From: JAJPKK01 sp963844635
GTDB taxonomy: Bacteria > Pseudomonadota > Alphaproteobacteria > Rhizobiales > Xanthobacteraceae
Length of the DNA stretch: 64,000 bases
Assembly (NCBI GenBank): GCA_963844635.1
Contig: CAWJPD010000005.1
Location: 620,001 to 684,000, forward strand
Direction: 5' to 3'
Positions 38,594 through 47,170 of this stretch are shown here, piece after piece (the first letter of the stretch is position 1; the number at the start of each line of letters is the position of its first letter). Position numbers and translations under genes: made by a program. The notes below the pieces were generated by a model. That model did not search any database. It was not told the origin of the DNA and saw only the letters and a list, made by a program, of their open reading frames with translations.

Positions 38594-39511
38594 ATGCGCA
38601 AAGCTATTCCGGGAGTTCTTGTTGCGCTGCTCGTCGGCTGCTCGGCCTACGCGCAGCAGGCCCAGCGCGGCGGGAACGATCAGGCGGCTCCCGAACGCTC
38701 GGCGTCGGGAGTTTTGCGCGAGATCATTCCCGGCCATTACGCCTACACTGCGGGCGGGTTCACCAGCGGCGTCGTCGACACCAGCGATGGAGTCGTGGTG
38801 CTTGATGCGCTTGCTTCCGAAGCGGTGGGACGGGCGGAGCGGGATGCGATCACGAAGACAACACAGCGGCCGATCCGCGTTCTGGTATCGTCGACATTCC
38901 ACGACAATTACTCGCGAGGCAATCTCGCCTATGCCGACGTCTGGAAGATCGGCCAGGAAAATTACCGAACCGACCTTGTCGCCCTGTTGCAGCGGCAGAA
39001 GGCCAGTCCCGAGGAACAGAAGGCGAGGCTGCCGAATGAGACGTTTCGGGACCATGTGACTCTTTATCTCGGCGGCAAGGAAATTCAGGTCCTCTATGTA
39101 GGCCGCGCGCACACGCGCGGGGATAGCATCATCTATGTTCCGCAGGATCGCATCGCCTATCTCAGCGAGGTATTTTTCCTCGACCAGTTTCCGTTCATGG
39201 ATAGTGGCTATGGCGTCGATTGGCTCAAGGCACTCGACACGGTCGAGGCTCTCGGTGCCGATATTTACATCCCGGGACATGGCGCCATTCCGGCCGATCC
39301 CCGCGACACCAAGGCGGCACTGGACCGCGCTCGACAGGTTTTGGTCGATATTCGCGATGGCGTTGCCCAGCAGATCGCGAGCGGCGCGACCGAGGAACAG
39401 GCTGTCGCCGCACTCCACTGGCCGCAATACGAAAACATGCGCGGTTATGAGAACCAGCGCGCAACCGCGATCCGGCGCTTCTATGAGCAGCTGACCGGCA
39501 CGCTGAAATAG
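38594..39511 (+). CDS. Exported metallo-beta-lactamase-fold protein with a degenerate metal site
   Basis: 305-residue protein with a short signal peptide that contains a lipobox-like VGCS; it could be a lipoprotein. The fold is recognisable (GGFTSGVVDTSDGVVVLDAL, VLYVGRAHTRGDSIIYVP, IYIPGHGAIP). The HxHxDH segment reads SSTFHDNYSRGN, retaining one of four ligands, while the later His in GRAHT and GHG are kept. It may bind a single metal or none. It follows the exported protein at 37719. A partner or scaffold role for the active enzyme at 36764 is possible but inferred. Confidence 0.8.
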   Translation: MRKAIPGVLVALLVGCSAYAQQAQRGGNDQAAPERSASGVLREIIPGHYAYTAGGFTSGVVDTSDGVVVLDALASEAVGRAERDAITKTTQRPIRVLVSSTFHDNYSRGNLAYADVWKIGQENYRTDLVALLQRQKASPEEQKARLPNETFRDHVTLYLGGKEIQVLYVGRAHTRGDSIIYVPQDRIAYLSEVFFLDQFPFMDSGYGVDWLKALDTVEALGADIYIPGHGAIPADPRDTKAALDRARQVLVDIRDGVAQQIASGATEEQAVAALHWPQYENMRGYENQRATAIRRFYEQLTGTLK

Positions 39512-39873
39512 CGCCGGCACGCGGAATGCGTGATTCCGGTCAGGTCGAACGTCAGAGTGGGCAAAGGAGGCCGAAAACTCGCAGCTTTGGCCAAAAGTTC
39601 GTTCCGCGGTGCCCGCGCCGTCCAGCATGACCTGAGAAGCTTTGTAGGAATTTTGCGCGTGGGGCCGTGCCCGATATTGTGCGTCATTTCCGGCGCTTTG
39701 GCGCCGCGCCCACCCGACGCCGCCCGAGAAACCCGTTGGTCCTTCCGAAGCGCTCACACATCATTTTCCGCTCCTGTCGATGCCGCCTTCCCGGCGTCGA
39801 TACGGCTAAAATAAGCCACTCGCGGCGTTCACGAATGCTTACCCACCTGGAGTGTTCAGTCGGGGAGGGCAGC
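39512..39873. other. 362-bp gap, no gene recognised
   Basis: Between the metallo-beta-lactamase-fold gene and the small membrane protein at 39874. No family, repeat copy or clear terminator is seen. The last 60 bp should hold the promoter of the next gene, which has GGGGAGGG ahead of its ATG. Confidence 0.4.
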
Positions 39874-40299
39874 ATGCGTCGTTTGTGCGGGTTTATCATC
39901 ACTCTCACGTGGGGCCTGTTATATGTGGCCCTGGCAGCGGCCGGATGTGCGATCGGCTTGAGCGCTGCCGCACTCGTTCTGAATGAACCGGCATCATCGC
40001 AAGGAGAGGCGTTCGCGTCTCGCTTCGACGGCGAAGCAATGGCGATCGATGCCGTGCGGGAGATTGTGCCCGAGGTTGCTTCTCCGCAGCCGTTGTTTCC
40101 GGCACAACGTCTGGCAGCCGACCCTGACCCGCCCGCTCAAGCGAAAACACCAAAAGCCTCGGACGGCCCGCGTCTCGCCTTGCGTTACGGCTTGGTGGAG
40201 CTGGTCCCCGCTTCCTTTACTCAATGGGCGAGCGATGAGGCGGCGTTGTTGCGGGCGAACCTGGAGACCACCGCCAGGGACGCAGTCGAACTGCCATGA
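39874..40299 (+). CDS. Small exported or membrane-anchored protein, unknown
   Basis: 141 residues. It has an N-terminal hydrophobic stretch (LCGFIITLTWGLLYVALAAAGCAIGLSAAALVL broken by small residues) that could be a signal anchor or a lipobox (AAGC). The remainder is acidic and Pro-rich, without recognisable domains. ATG 39874 has a good ribosome binding site (GGGGAGGG). It is convergent with the gene at 40347-40760 with 47 bp between stops. I do not recognise it. Confidence 0.55.
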   Translation: MRRLCGFIITLTWGLLYVALAAAGCAIGLSAAALVLNEPASSQGEAFASRFDGEAMAIDAVREIVPEVASPQPLFPAQRLAADPDPPAQAKTPKASDGPRLALRYGLVELVPASFTQWASDEAALLRANLETTARDAVELP

Positions 40300-40346
40300 G
40301 TGACCTTCGTCTCGGATTCCCCTTGGCAGGCGCGCGCAGCCGGGCG

Positions 40347-40760
40347 TCAGCGCGGAAACCTGAATGCACCGGAAAAGCGATCGTCAAACGACCCTGCCGA
40401 CCCCGTTGTCTCCGATGCACCCCGCTCTTCACTTTTGGCCACAGTTTTGGCGGGACGGGCCGGTAGCCGTTTTGACCCCCGTGCTTGTGGCTCCGCGGGC
40501 GGGATCGGCGCCCGGGCTTGAGCGTCCGCGGGGCTGAGAACTTCAGGTCGCCGCGGGGGGCGCGCAGGCGCGGAACTCTGCGTGCCCGCATACCAGCATT
40601 TGCTGCCTGCGTGCCCTTCCGCTCGCAAAGTATAGAGCGGCCACGCCTGCGGAGATGCCTGTTTCACGGCATCCGGAGATGCGTAGCAGGTCACCGCATG
40701 CGCAACCGAGCAGCCCGCGGTGGAAAGGAGCGCACCGGCGATAGGCCCGATCAGGCGCAT
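40347..40760 (-). CDS. Small exported protein with CWYAG motif, unknown
   Basis: 137 residues. It has a signal peptide (MRLIGPIAGALLSTAGCSVAHA) and a mature N-terminus with two cysteines in CYASPDAVKQASPQAWPLYTLR and GSKCWYAG, then a long Pro/Ala/Arg-rich tail. The pattern of a short exported head ending in KCWYA is seen in many Bradyrhizobium-type hypothetical proteins. The ATG at 40760 is chosen because it gives the signal peptide; upstream in-frame codons to 40934 do not look coding. Function unknown. Confidence 0.6.
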   Translation of the reverse strand: MRLIGPIAGALLSTAGCSVAHAVTCYASPDAVKQASPQAWPLYTLRAEGHAGSKCWYAGTQSSAPARPPRRPEVLSPADAQARAPIPPAEPQARGSKRLPARPAKTVAKSEERGASETTGSAGSFDDRFSGAFRFPR

Positions 40761-41001
40761 TGCGGTTGCTGATCCAGTGACGTTGCGCGGACGAGAATGC
40801 GGCGAACGCAAACGAACCGGGGGCGACGCGAGTTCTCTGCAACCAAACCCGACCGAGTTCTTGTTATGATTCTCTGCGAGATGGCGACCATGCCGTTCCG
40901 GTATCCACAGGTCATCTGCCGGCACCCGGCCCAATCGAGTGCCGGGAAAAGCCCTCCCGAGCAGCAGCGCTTCGCCAAGCGCGCAGAACGAGGACGTGCA
41001 A

Positions 41002-41232
41002 ATGAAGTCGCTGTCAGACGAACAGACCGAGGTATCGCTTTCTGACGATCAGATTGCAGTCTTGTGCGACGTGGGCGACAGCACGCCACTGCGCGACAGC
41101 AAAAAACCCTATCTCGATGAGCTGATTGCGCGTGGATTTGTCGAAAAGGCGGAGCCGCCGGCGGAATACAAGCTGACGGGCAAGGCACAACAGTTTCTGA
41201 CCGAACGCGGCGTCGGCCTGAACGAGGCGTAG
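41002..41232 (+). CDS. Small conserved hypothetical protein
   Basis: 76 residues, no signal peptide. Sequence features are a helical N-terminus (SDEQTEVSLSDDQIAVLCDVGDS), KKPYLDELIARGFVEKAE and YKLTGKAQQFLTERGVGL, which looks like a small winged-helix-like fold. AGGACG lies ahead of the ATG. It resembles small rhizobial proteins of unknown role. It stands alone between a minus-strand gene and the first PQQ dehydrogenase. Confidence 0.6.
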   Translation: MKSLSDEQTEVSLSDDQIAVLCDVGDSTPLRDSKKPYLDELIARGFVEKAEPPAEYKLTGKAQQFLTERGVGLNEA

Positions 41233-41461
41233 CGCTGTACGGGGGACCGTCGGCTTGGCACAGCGCCAACCGCGCACCGTTCCCGATTTCCAGAGGAAAT
41301 CACCTGGCGGGTCACGCGCCCGGCGCGACACTTGTCGCTCAACTCAGCCGCGGGCCGACATAACCTGCCCGTGATCGCATTTGCGCGGAGCGTGGTTTAG
41401 TATCGCTGCTCGCCCCGGTTCGACAAAGTCCACCAACTCGACAAAACGAAGGAGCGCGGCC

Positions 41462-43189
41462 ATGAGAGCCCCAGCCAAACCACGTGCCGTGGAATTCGCG
41501 GCATTTGCCGCATCTGGTCTGCTTGCCCTGGCGACCGGGACCGCGCCCGCGCGCGCCGCCGACGTGACCTACGAGCGGCTCGTCAATCCCGAACCGCAGA
41601 ATTGGCTGATGAACCATCACGACTATGGGTCGCAGCGCTATTCCGCGCTCGACATCATCAACAAGTCGAATGTCAAGAACCTGCGGCTCGCCTTCGCGGT
41701 GGCGCTTGGGGGCACCTCGGGCAATGAGAACCTGACGGCGACACCGCTGGTCGATGACGGCTTCATGTACGTGCCCGACGCATGGGGCGTCGTCTACAAG
41801 ATCGACGTGCGCAGCGGGACGCGTGGCGACATCGTCTGGAAGATGGAGCCGGGACAGCAGAAGATCGACCGCAACCGCGGGGTCGCGCTGTGGGGCAATC
41901 TCGTCATTTCCGTCACCAGCAATGACGGCCGCGTCATCGCGACCGACCGCGACAGCGGCAAGATCGTGTGGCAGCGCGACCTCCGCGACCAGCCGGATGT
42001 GACGCTCAACGCCGCGCCGCTCGCGCTCAAGGACGAAATCATCGTCGGCGCCTCCGGCGGTGACGCCGGCACCCGCAGCTGGCTCGTCGCGCTCGACGCC
42101 GCGAACGGGAATGTGCGCTGGAAGACCTACTCGATCCCGGCACCGGGCGAACCCGGTAGCGAGACCTGGAAAGACAAGAACAACGCATGGCAAACCGGCG
42201 GCGGCGCGTTCTACGTCACCGGCTCCTATGACCCGGCGACCAACATCACCTACTGGGGCGCCGGCAACCCGACGCCAAAATACGACAGCTCGTACCGTCC
42301 CGGCGACAACCTCTATACCAACAGCGCGCTCGCCATCGATGCCACGACCGGCTCTATCCGCTGGTTCCATCAGTACACGCCCAACGACACGATGGATTAC
42401 GATGAGGTCGGCACGCATATCCTGATCGACGGCAGGTTCGGAAGCGACGACCGCAAGCTCATCACCCATGCCGGACGCAACGGCTTCTTTTACGAATTCG
42501 ATCGCCTCAACGGCCAGTTCCTGAAGGCAACGCAGTACGTGCCGGAGGTGACCTGGACGAAGGGCATCGATCCCAAAACCGGCCATCCGCTCGATTACGA
42601 TCCCGGCAAGGACCTCCAGACCTACGCCAACCCGGTGTCGAAAATTCTGACGGGCGCCAAATCGAGTGGCGTTTGTCCCGGGGTGCCGGGCGGCAACAAT
42701 TTCTGGTCGGCGGCCTATAGCGGCCGGACACGGCTGCTCTACGTCCCCGAACTGGAAGGCTGCACCAGCATCACCCGCGATCAAACCCGTCACGTCCGCG
42801 GCCGTTTCGACGGCGGCGACTTCAGCTATGACGGGCGGCTCTCGAGCGGAATTTCCGTTCTCGATCCGATGACCGGCGACCTCAAGACCCGCAAGGAGAT
42901 GCCTTACGCCAACACGGCCGGCGCGCTTGCAACGGCCGGAGGTCTCGTCGTTACCGCGATGATCGAGGGCACGGTGGTGGTCCTCGACGACCAGACCCTC
43001 GACGAACTGTGGAGCTTCAATGTCGGCACCGGCATTAATGCCCCGCCGATGACCTATGCGGTGAACGGGAAGCAGTATATCGCGATCGCGACCGGGCTGA
43101 CCCGCAACTCGATGGGCCGGCTGGCGACAACCCCGGAGAAGCGCAATCTTGGCAAGTCGGCGACAATGATCTTCGTGTTCACGCTGTAG
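41462..43189 (+). CDS. Periplasmic PQQ-dependent alcohol dehydrogenase, lanthanide-type, copy 1
   Basis: 575-residue quinoprotein with signal peptide (start MRAPAKP; cleavage after ARA) and the eight-bladed propeller fold. Substrate/cofactor landmarks are RYSALDIINKSNV, TPLVDDGFMYVPD, GSYDPATNITYWGAGNP, RPGDNLYTNS and TLDELWSFNVGTGINAPPMTYAVNG. The catalytic Asp312 is followed by Tyr and Asp314 (DYDEVG); the Asp two residues later is the established mark of lanthanide-binding PQQ dehydrogenases. The vicinal Cys-Cys of classic enzymes is absent (IDRNRGVALW in that region). The second pair, in VCPGVPGG and EGCTS, is kept. There is no cytochrome domain. The alcohol substrate is unknown. Confidence 0.92.
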   Translation: MRAPAKPRAVEFAAFAASGLLALATGTAPARAADVTYERLVNPEPQNWLMNHHDYGSQRYSALDIINKSNVKNLRLAFAVALGGTSGNENLTATPLVDDGFMYVPDAWGVVYKIDVRSGTRGDIVWKMEPGQQKIDRNRGVALWGNLVISVTSNDGRVIATDRDSGKIVWQRDLRDQPDVTLNAAPLALKDEIIVGASGGDAGTRSWLVALDAANGNVRWKTYSIPAPGEPGSETWKDKNNAWQTGGGAFYVTGSYDPATNITYWGAGNPTPKYDSSYRPGDNLYTNSALAIDATTGSIRWFHQYTPNDTMDYDEVGTHILIDGRFGSDDRKLITHAGRNGFFYEFDRLNGQFLKATQYVPEVTWTKGIDPKTGHPLDYDPGKDLQTYANPVSKILTGAKSSGVCPGVPGGNNFWSAAYSGRTRLLYVPELEGCTSITRDQTRHVRGRFDGGDFSYDGRLSSGISVLDPMTGDLKTRKEMPYANTAGALATAGGLVVTAMIEGTVVVLDDQTLDELWSFNVGTGINAPPMTYAVNGKQYIAIATGLTRNSMGRLATTPEKRNLGKSATMIFVFTL

Positions 43190-43235
43190 CTATTTGCTTG
43201 TACGCCAGGAAGTAGCCGGCGTATCTGGCCAAAAT

Positions 43236-43390
43236 CCTTCTCCCCCTGGCGGGAGAAGGTGGCCCGACGTAGTCGGGCCGGATGAGGCGGGCGAAACCGT
43301 TCCACTTGTCGGAGCTGATGTCCGCCAGGCTCAAGCCCCCGCCGCCTCGCGCCGTTGGCGCTCGACACCCTCTCCCGCAGGGGGAAAGGG
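43236..43390. repeat. Intergenic palindromic element (GGCCCGAC type), copy 2
   Basis: Same order of hairpins as at 11298-11487: CTTCTCCCCCTGGCGGGAGAAG, GGCCCGACGTAGTCGGGCC, then CACCCTCTCCCGCAGGGGG. It fills most of the 313-bp gap between the two PQQ dehydrogenase genes. It could act as a transcript end for the first gene. Confidence 0.72.
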
Positions 43391-43502
43391 CCTTTACTGC
43401 GCGACTGGCACAGGAATGCAAATGTGTCAAATGCGGGTGTACACAAAGGTTATCCTGCCTGCCGAATATCCCCCACAATCAAGTTTGCCGAAGGAGACCA
43501 AC

Positions 43503-45245
43503 ATGCAGAGCACATCGAAGCGCCGCAGGGCGCGCCTGGGCGGGGTCGCGGCGTTCGCCGGCGCCCTGGTGGCGGGGATCGGAGGCGCATATGCCGCCGA
43601 CACCACTTTCGAGCGGCTCGTCAATCCCGAGCCGCAGAACTGGCTGATGAACCACCACGACTACAGCTCGCAGCGGTTCTCGCCGCTCGACCGCATCAAC
43701 CGGACCAATGTCGGCAGCCTCAAGCTGCTGTTCGCCATTGCGCTCGGCGGCACCTCGGCAAATGAGAGCCTTGAAGCCACTCCGCTGGTGGAGGACGGCT
43801 TCATGTACATGGTCGACAGCTGGGGGATCGTCTCCAAGATCGATGTACGGTCCGGCACGTCCGGGTCGATCGTGTGGCGGATGAACCCGAAGCTTGAGAA
43901 GCAGGACCGCAATCGGGGACTTGCGCTGTGGAACAATCTCGTGATTTCGGTGACCGGGTATGAGGGCCGCGTCATCGCGACAGACAAAGAAACCGGGCGG
44001 GTAGCATGGGACAAGAACCTGCTCGACCAGGCCGACCTCGAATTGACGGCAGCCCCGCTCGCGCTCAAGGACGAGATTTTGATCGGTGGCTCCGGCGGCG
44101 ACCGCGGCCTGCGCAACTGGGTCACCGCGCTCGACCCCAAGACGGGCGACATGCGTTGGAAGACCTACTCGATTCCGGCGCCCGGCGAACCCGGCAGCGA
44201 GACGTGGAAGAACCACAATTCCTGGCAGACCGGCGGCGGCGCCTTTTACGTCACCGGCTCATACGATCCCGCGACCAACCTGACCTATTGGGGATCTGGC
44301 AATCCCGTGCCGGCGTTCGATGCCAGCTATCGTCCGGGAGACAATCTGTATACGTCGAGTGCCATCGCCTTCGACGCCGCGACCGGGAACATCAGGTGGT
44401 ATCACCAATATACGCCCAACGATGACCGCGATTACGACGAGACCGGCGCCCACATCCTCATCGACGCCAAGGTGAACGGCGAGGATCGCAAGCTCGTTGT
44501 TCACGCGGGCCGCAACGGCTTCGAATACACGTTCGATCGCATCAACGGCCAGTTCCTCAAGGCGGTTCAGACCGTCCGCGAGGTGAACTGGACCAAGGGA
44601 ATCGATGCAAAGACCGGCAAGCCGATCGAATACGACCCGGGGAAGGATTTGCAGCTCTATGCCGAGCCGGCGAACACGGTCGGGGACAAACTCGCCCGGC
44701 GGGTCTGCCCGGAAGTCGCGGGTGGCACCAATTTCTGGCCGCCGTCCTATAGCCGCGCCACCGGCATGCTTTACGTGCCGACGCACGAAGGCTGCAGCAG
44801 CGTCACGCCGGACGTGACCGCGCATGTGAAGGGGAAATTCTTCGGCGGTGCGATCGGCGGCGGGCCGCGCGTGACCGGTGCGCTGGTGATGCTCGATCCG
44901 ACAACGGGCGAAGTGAAGAAGCGCGCCGATCTGCCATATCCGAATTCGGCCGGCGTGCTATCGACCGGCGGCGGAATCGTTCTCACCGCCCTCATCGACG
45001 GGACCATTCTTGCATATGATGACCGGACGCTCGACGAACTGTGGCGGATCAATGTCGGCTCGGGCTTCAATGCGCCGCCGATGACCTATGCCGTGAACGG
45101 CCGGCAATACATCGCCATCGCCTCCGGCCTGTGCTGCGCCGGTCCCGGCGAGGCTCCGCCCCGCAACACCAGGGCCACGGTCGCCCGCACACCCGAGCTG
45201 CGCAACCAAGGCAATGCCACCGTGGTCTGGGTGTTCGGACTGTAG
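43503..45245 (+). CDS. Periplasmic PQQ-dependent alcohol dehydrogenase, lanthanide-type, copy 2
   Basis: 580 residues; signal peptide with a basic head (SKRRRARLGG) ending GGAYAADT, and AAGGAGA upstream of the ATG. It is closely related to the preceding dehydrogenase over its whole length, so the pair is a tandem duplication. The catalytic Asp310 is followed by Tyr and Asp312 (DYDETG), again the lanthanide signature. EKQDRNRGLALW replaces the vicinal Cys-Cys. The C-terminus differs, with an inserted GLCCAGPGEAPPRNT loop. No PQQ synthesis genes or dedicated cytochrome lie next to it; the cytochrome c/Vgb protein at 54688 is the nearest c-type domain. Confidence 0.92.
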   Translation: MQSTSKRRRARLGGVAAFAGALVAGIGGAYAADTTFERLVNPEPQNWLMNHHDYSSQRFSPLDRINRTNVGSLKLLFAIALGGTSANESLEATPLVEDGFMYMVDSWGIVSKIDVRSGTSGSIVWRMNPKLEKQDRNRGLALWNNLVISVTGYEGRVIATDKETGRVAWDKNLLDQADLELTAAPLALKDEILIGGSGGDRGLRNWVTALDPKTGDMRWKTYSIPAPGEPGSETWKNHNSWQTGGGAFYVTGSYDPATNLTYWGSGNPVPAFDASYRPGDNLYTSSAIAFDAATGNIRWYHQYTPNDDRDYDETGAHILIDAKVNGEDRKLVVHAGRNGFEYTFDRINGQFLKAVQTVREVNWTKGIDAKTGKPIEYDPGKDLQLYAEPANTVGDKLARRVCPEVAGGTNFWPPSYSRATGMLYVPTHEGCSSVTPDVTAHVKGKFFGGAIGGGPRVTGALVMLDPTTGEVKKRADLPYPNSAGVLSTGGGIVLTALIDGTILAYDDRTLDELWRINVGSGFNAPPMTYAVNGRQYIAIASGLCCAGPGEAPPRNTRATVARTPELRNQGNATVVWVFGL

Positions 45246-45308
45246 CAAGTTCCCTTCTCAGAGCAGCAAGGTCTCTGCGGTCAGGGAACACGGAGATAAC
45301 CCATTTGG

Positions 45309-45408
45309 CGCATGATCCCGGAAGGTCGCAGGCCGTTTCGGACAAAGATCATGCGCCCAATCGAAGAGAACCGGGAAAGCGATTCGAGCTGAACGCATCC
45401 TGCTCAAC
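45309..45408 (+). repeat. Dispersed hairpin repeat, short copy
   Basis: GCATGATCCCGGAAGGTCGCAGG to GAACGCATCCTGCTC, about 100 bp. It keeps the first and last hairpins but lacks the middle one, like the units of the 101-bp array at 10040. It is more diverged from the consensus than the other copies. It lies directly before the DHFR-like gene. Confidence 0.78.
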
Positions 45409-45418
45409 AAGCTCCGCC

Positions 45419-45985
45419 ATGTCCAATCCACTGTACATCGAAGGCTATGCAATCGTTTCCGAAGACGGGATGCTGGCCGATGCCGCCGGCATCATGCCGG
45501 ACAAACTCAAGTTTGACGCGGACCAGCGCTTTTTCCAACACGGCCTCGATCACGTCGATGTCGTGGTTCACGGCCGCCATTCGCACGAGCAGCAGCCGCG
45601 TTCCGATCTGCGTCACCGTTTGATCCTGACCCGCAGAATCCGCGCTTTGGCGCCTCACCCGTCCACCCCCAAAGCGCTGCGGTGGAACCCCGCCGGCGCT
45701 CCGTTCGAGGAGGCGCTAGCCGCTTTGGGAGTTCAACAGGGCCGCATCGGCATCATTGGCGGCCCGGACGTGTTCGACTGGTTTCTCGATCGCTACGATG
45801 TATTTCACCTCTCGCGCGCACCCGGCATCACACTGCCGGGTGGGCGCCCGGTATTTCACGGTGTGCCGGACCGCACACCGGAGCAGGTGCTGCAAGGTCG
45901 CGGCTACGTAGCGGAACCGCGCGAGGTCCTCGATGCGGAAAAAGGCGTGTCGGTCGTCAGCTGGCAGAGCGCACCCAAGCGATGA
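45419..45985 (+). CDS. Dihydrofolate reductase/RibD-C-fold reductase
   Basis: 188-residue protein with a DHFR/RibD C-terminal fold: MSNPLYIEGYAIVSEDGMLADAAG at the N-terminus, VDVVVHGRHSH, RLILTRRI and the nucleotide-binding GRIGIIGGPDVFDWFLDRYDVFHLSRAPG. Such stand-alone proteins use NADPH to reduce unknown small molecules or act like RibD. It is unlikely to be the housekeeping folA, which has a different N-terminus. It begins 11 bp after a repeat copy and has no clear ribosome binding site. Confidence 0.78.
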   Translation: MSNPLYIEGYAIVSEDGMLADAAGIMPDKLKFDADQRFFQHGLDHVDVVVHGRHSHEQQPRSDLRHRLILTRRIRALAPHPSTPKALRWNPAGAPFEEALAALGVQQGRIGIIGGPDVFDWFLDRYDVFHLSRAPGITLPGGRPVFHGVPDRTPEQVLQGRGYVAEPREVLDAEKGVSVVSWQSAPKR

Positions 45986-46284
45986 CGATCGTCGGCCACG
46001 CGGGCCACGCTGCGGGGTCGCCTGACAACAAAGCAGATGGCCTCGCGACGGGGGTTCTTGAAAATTCCCGACGAATTGTCAGGACAGCTGAATAGTCGCT
46101 TCGGATAGAGCTCCCGCGAGATTAACTGCTCCAACACTCGGCAGAAATCAGCTGCTTGATGTGGCGAACGGCGCTGCGCCCGCTTGAGTTATTCTCGCGG
46201 GTACCCTAGGCGGCGATCAATCCACCCTTCGCAGTCTTGGAAAGGCGCGCGTTATCGTTACGCGTTCATGCCTGCGTGTGACGT

Positions 46285-46310
46285 GGAACTTACAGGCCAC
46301 GCCCTTCGTT
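46285..46310 (+). promoter_or_regulatory. General-stress-response (EcfG-type) promoter upstream of the amphipathic-repeat operon
   Basis: GGAAC at 46285-46289 and CGTT at 46307-46310, spacer 17 bp, an exact match to the alphaproteobacterial sigma-EcfG consensus GGAAC-N16/17-CGTT. The distance to ATG 46337 (26 bp, with AAGGAG between) suits a short leader. It lies in the 351-bp gap 45986-46336, which holds no other supported feature. Confidence 0.8.
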
Positions 46311-46336
46311 GGAAGGTGGACAGAAGGAGCTTTTCC

Positions 46337-47170
46337 ATGACCAACGGCCAAAACTCAGGAGCGGGCAGTTCGCCAAGTGAACCGGGACGCTCCGCCAGCG
46401 AAAGTCAGTCCAGTCAGCAGCGGAATGCACCCAGTTCTGCCGGCGGCGCCAGAAGCAGCGCAGGCTCTCCAGGCGGAGGCGCGAAAGCCAGTAACGCGAG
46501 CGGCAGCAGCTCCAGTGGAAGTGCGAAAACCTCCGGCGCTGCAAGCGGCGGCCAAGGCGGCGCGACTGCCGGCAGCAGCGCCGAACAGATCAGCGCCAAA
46601 GCGGGCGAGGCCTTGTCCAAGGTGAGCGAGGCCGCCCAGGCGGCCGGACAACAAGGTCGGCAAGCGGCGGTCGCCATGGTCGCGGATGCCGGGGAAAAAG
46701 CTAAGCATCTTTTTAACGAGCAGGTGGGCGCGGGAGCTGAGTTGGCGCAACAATTCGCCGGCTCCGTCAGGATGGCAGCTGACAATCTGGCTGGCACGTC
46801 TCCTCTGCTCGCCAACTTTGCCCGGCTGGCGGCGGACAAAGTGGACGAGTTCTCCGATACGGTGCGAGGGCAGTCCGCGGAAGAATTCCTGGCAACCGCG
46901 TCCGATTTCGCGCGGCGGCGGCCTGCGGTGGTATTCACGGCAGCGGCCACTTGCGGCTTCGTCCTGTTCCGCCTCCTCAAGGTCGCTCCGAACCCCGCTA
47001 GATATGGATCTTCAAGCCACCGCGCTGGGGAATGGCCGCTGCAGCCGCGTGGCGACGAATGGCAGCATGATCGGCAGCAACAGGCATCAGCTGGAAGAAG
47101 CGGCAACGCGATGAGTACGTCGCAGTCGCAGCGCGGCAATGAACGGGGCCAGCAGTTCCATGGTGTATGA
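46337..47170 (+). CDS. Membrane protein with Ser/Gly/Ala-rich N-terminus and amphipathic helices, stress operon gene 1
   Basis: 277 residues. It has a long low-complexity Ser/Gly/Ala head (to about residue 80) and helical amphipathic repeats (EQISAKAGEALSKVSEAAQAAGQQ, VADAGEKAKHLFNEQVGAGAELAQQFAG). A single hydrophobic helix near residue 205 (RRPAVVFTAAATCGFVLFRLLK) and a polar Gln/Arg tail follow. It resembles rhizobial nutrient-deprivation or LEA-like proteins. AAGGAG precedes the ATG and an EcfG-type promoter lies just upstream. It overlaps the following holin-family gene. The proposed role is envelope or membrane protection under stress, inferred from promoter and composition. Confidence 0.72.
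   Translation: MTNGQNSGAGSSPSEPGRSASESQSSQQRNAPSSAGGARSSAGSPGGGAKASNASGSSSSGSAKTSGAASGGQGGATAGSSAEQISAKAGEALSKVSEAAQAAGQQGRQAAVAMVADAGEKAKHLFNEQVGAGAELAQQFAGSVRMAADNLAGTSPLLANFARLAADKVDEFSDTVRGQSAEEFLATASDFARRRPAVVFTAAATCGFVLFRLLKVAPNPARYGSSSHRAGEWPLQPRGDEWQHDRQQQASAGRSGNAMSTSQSQRGNERGQQFHGV

Noticed and set aside
41339..42793. 484-codon minus-strand open frame
   Set aside because: Lies opposite the first PQQ dehydrogenase. High GC leaves long antisense frames open; the translation has no recognisable family.
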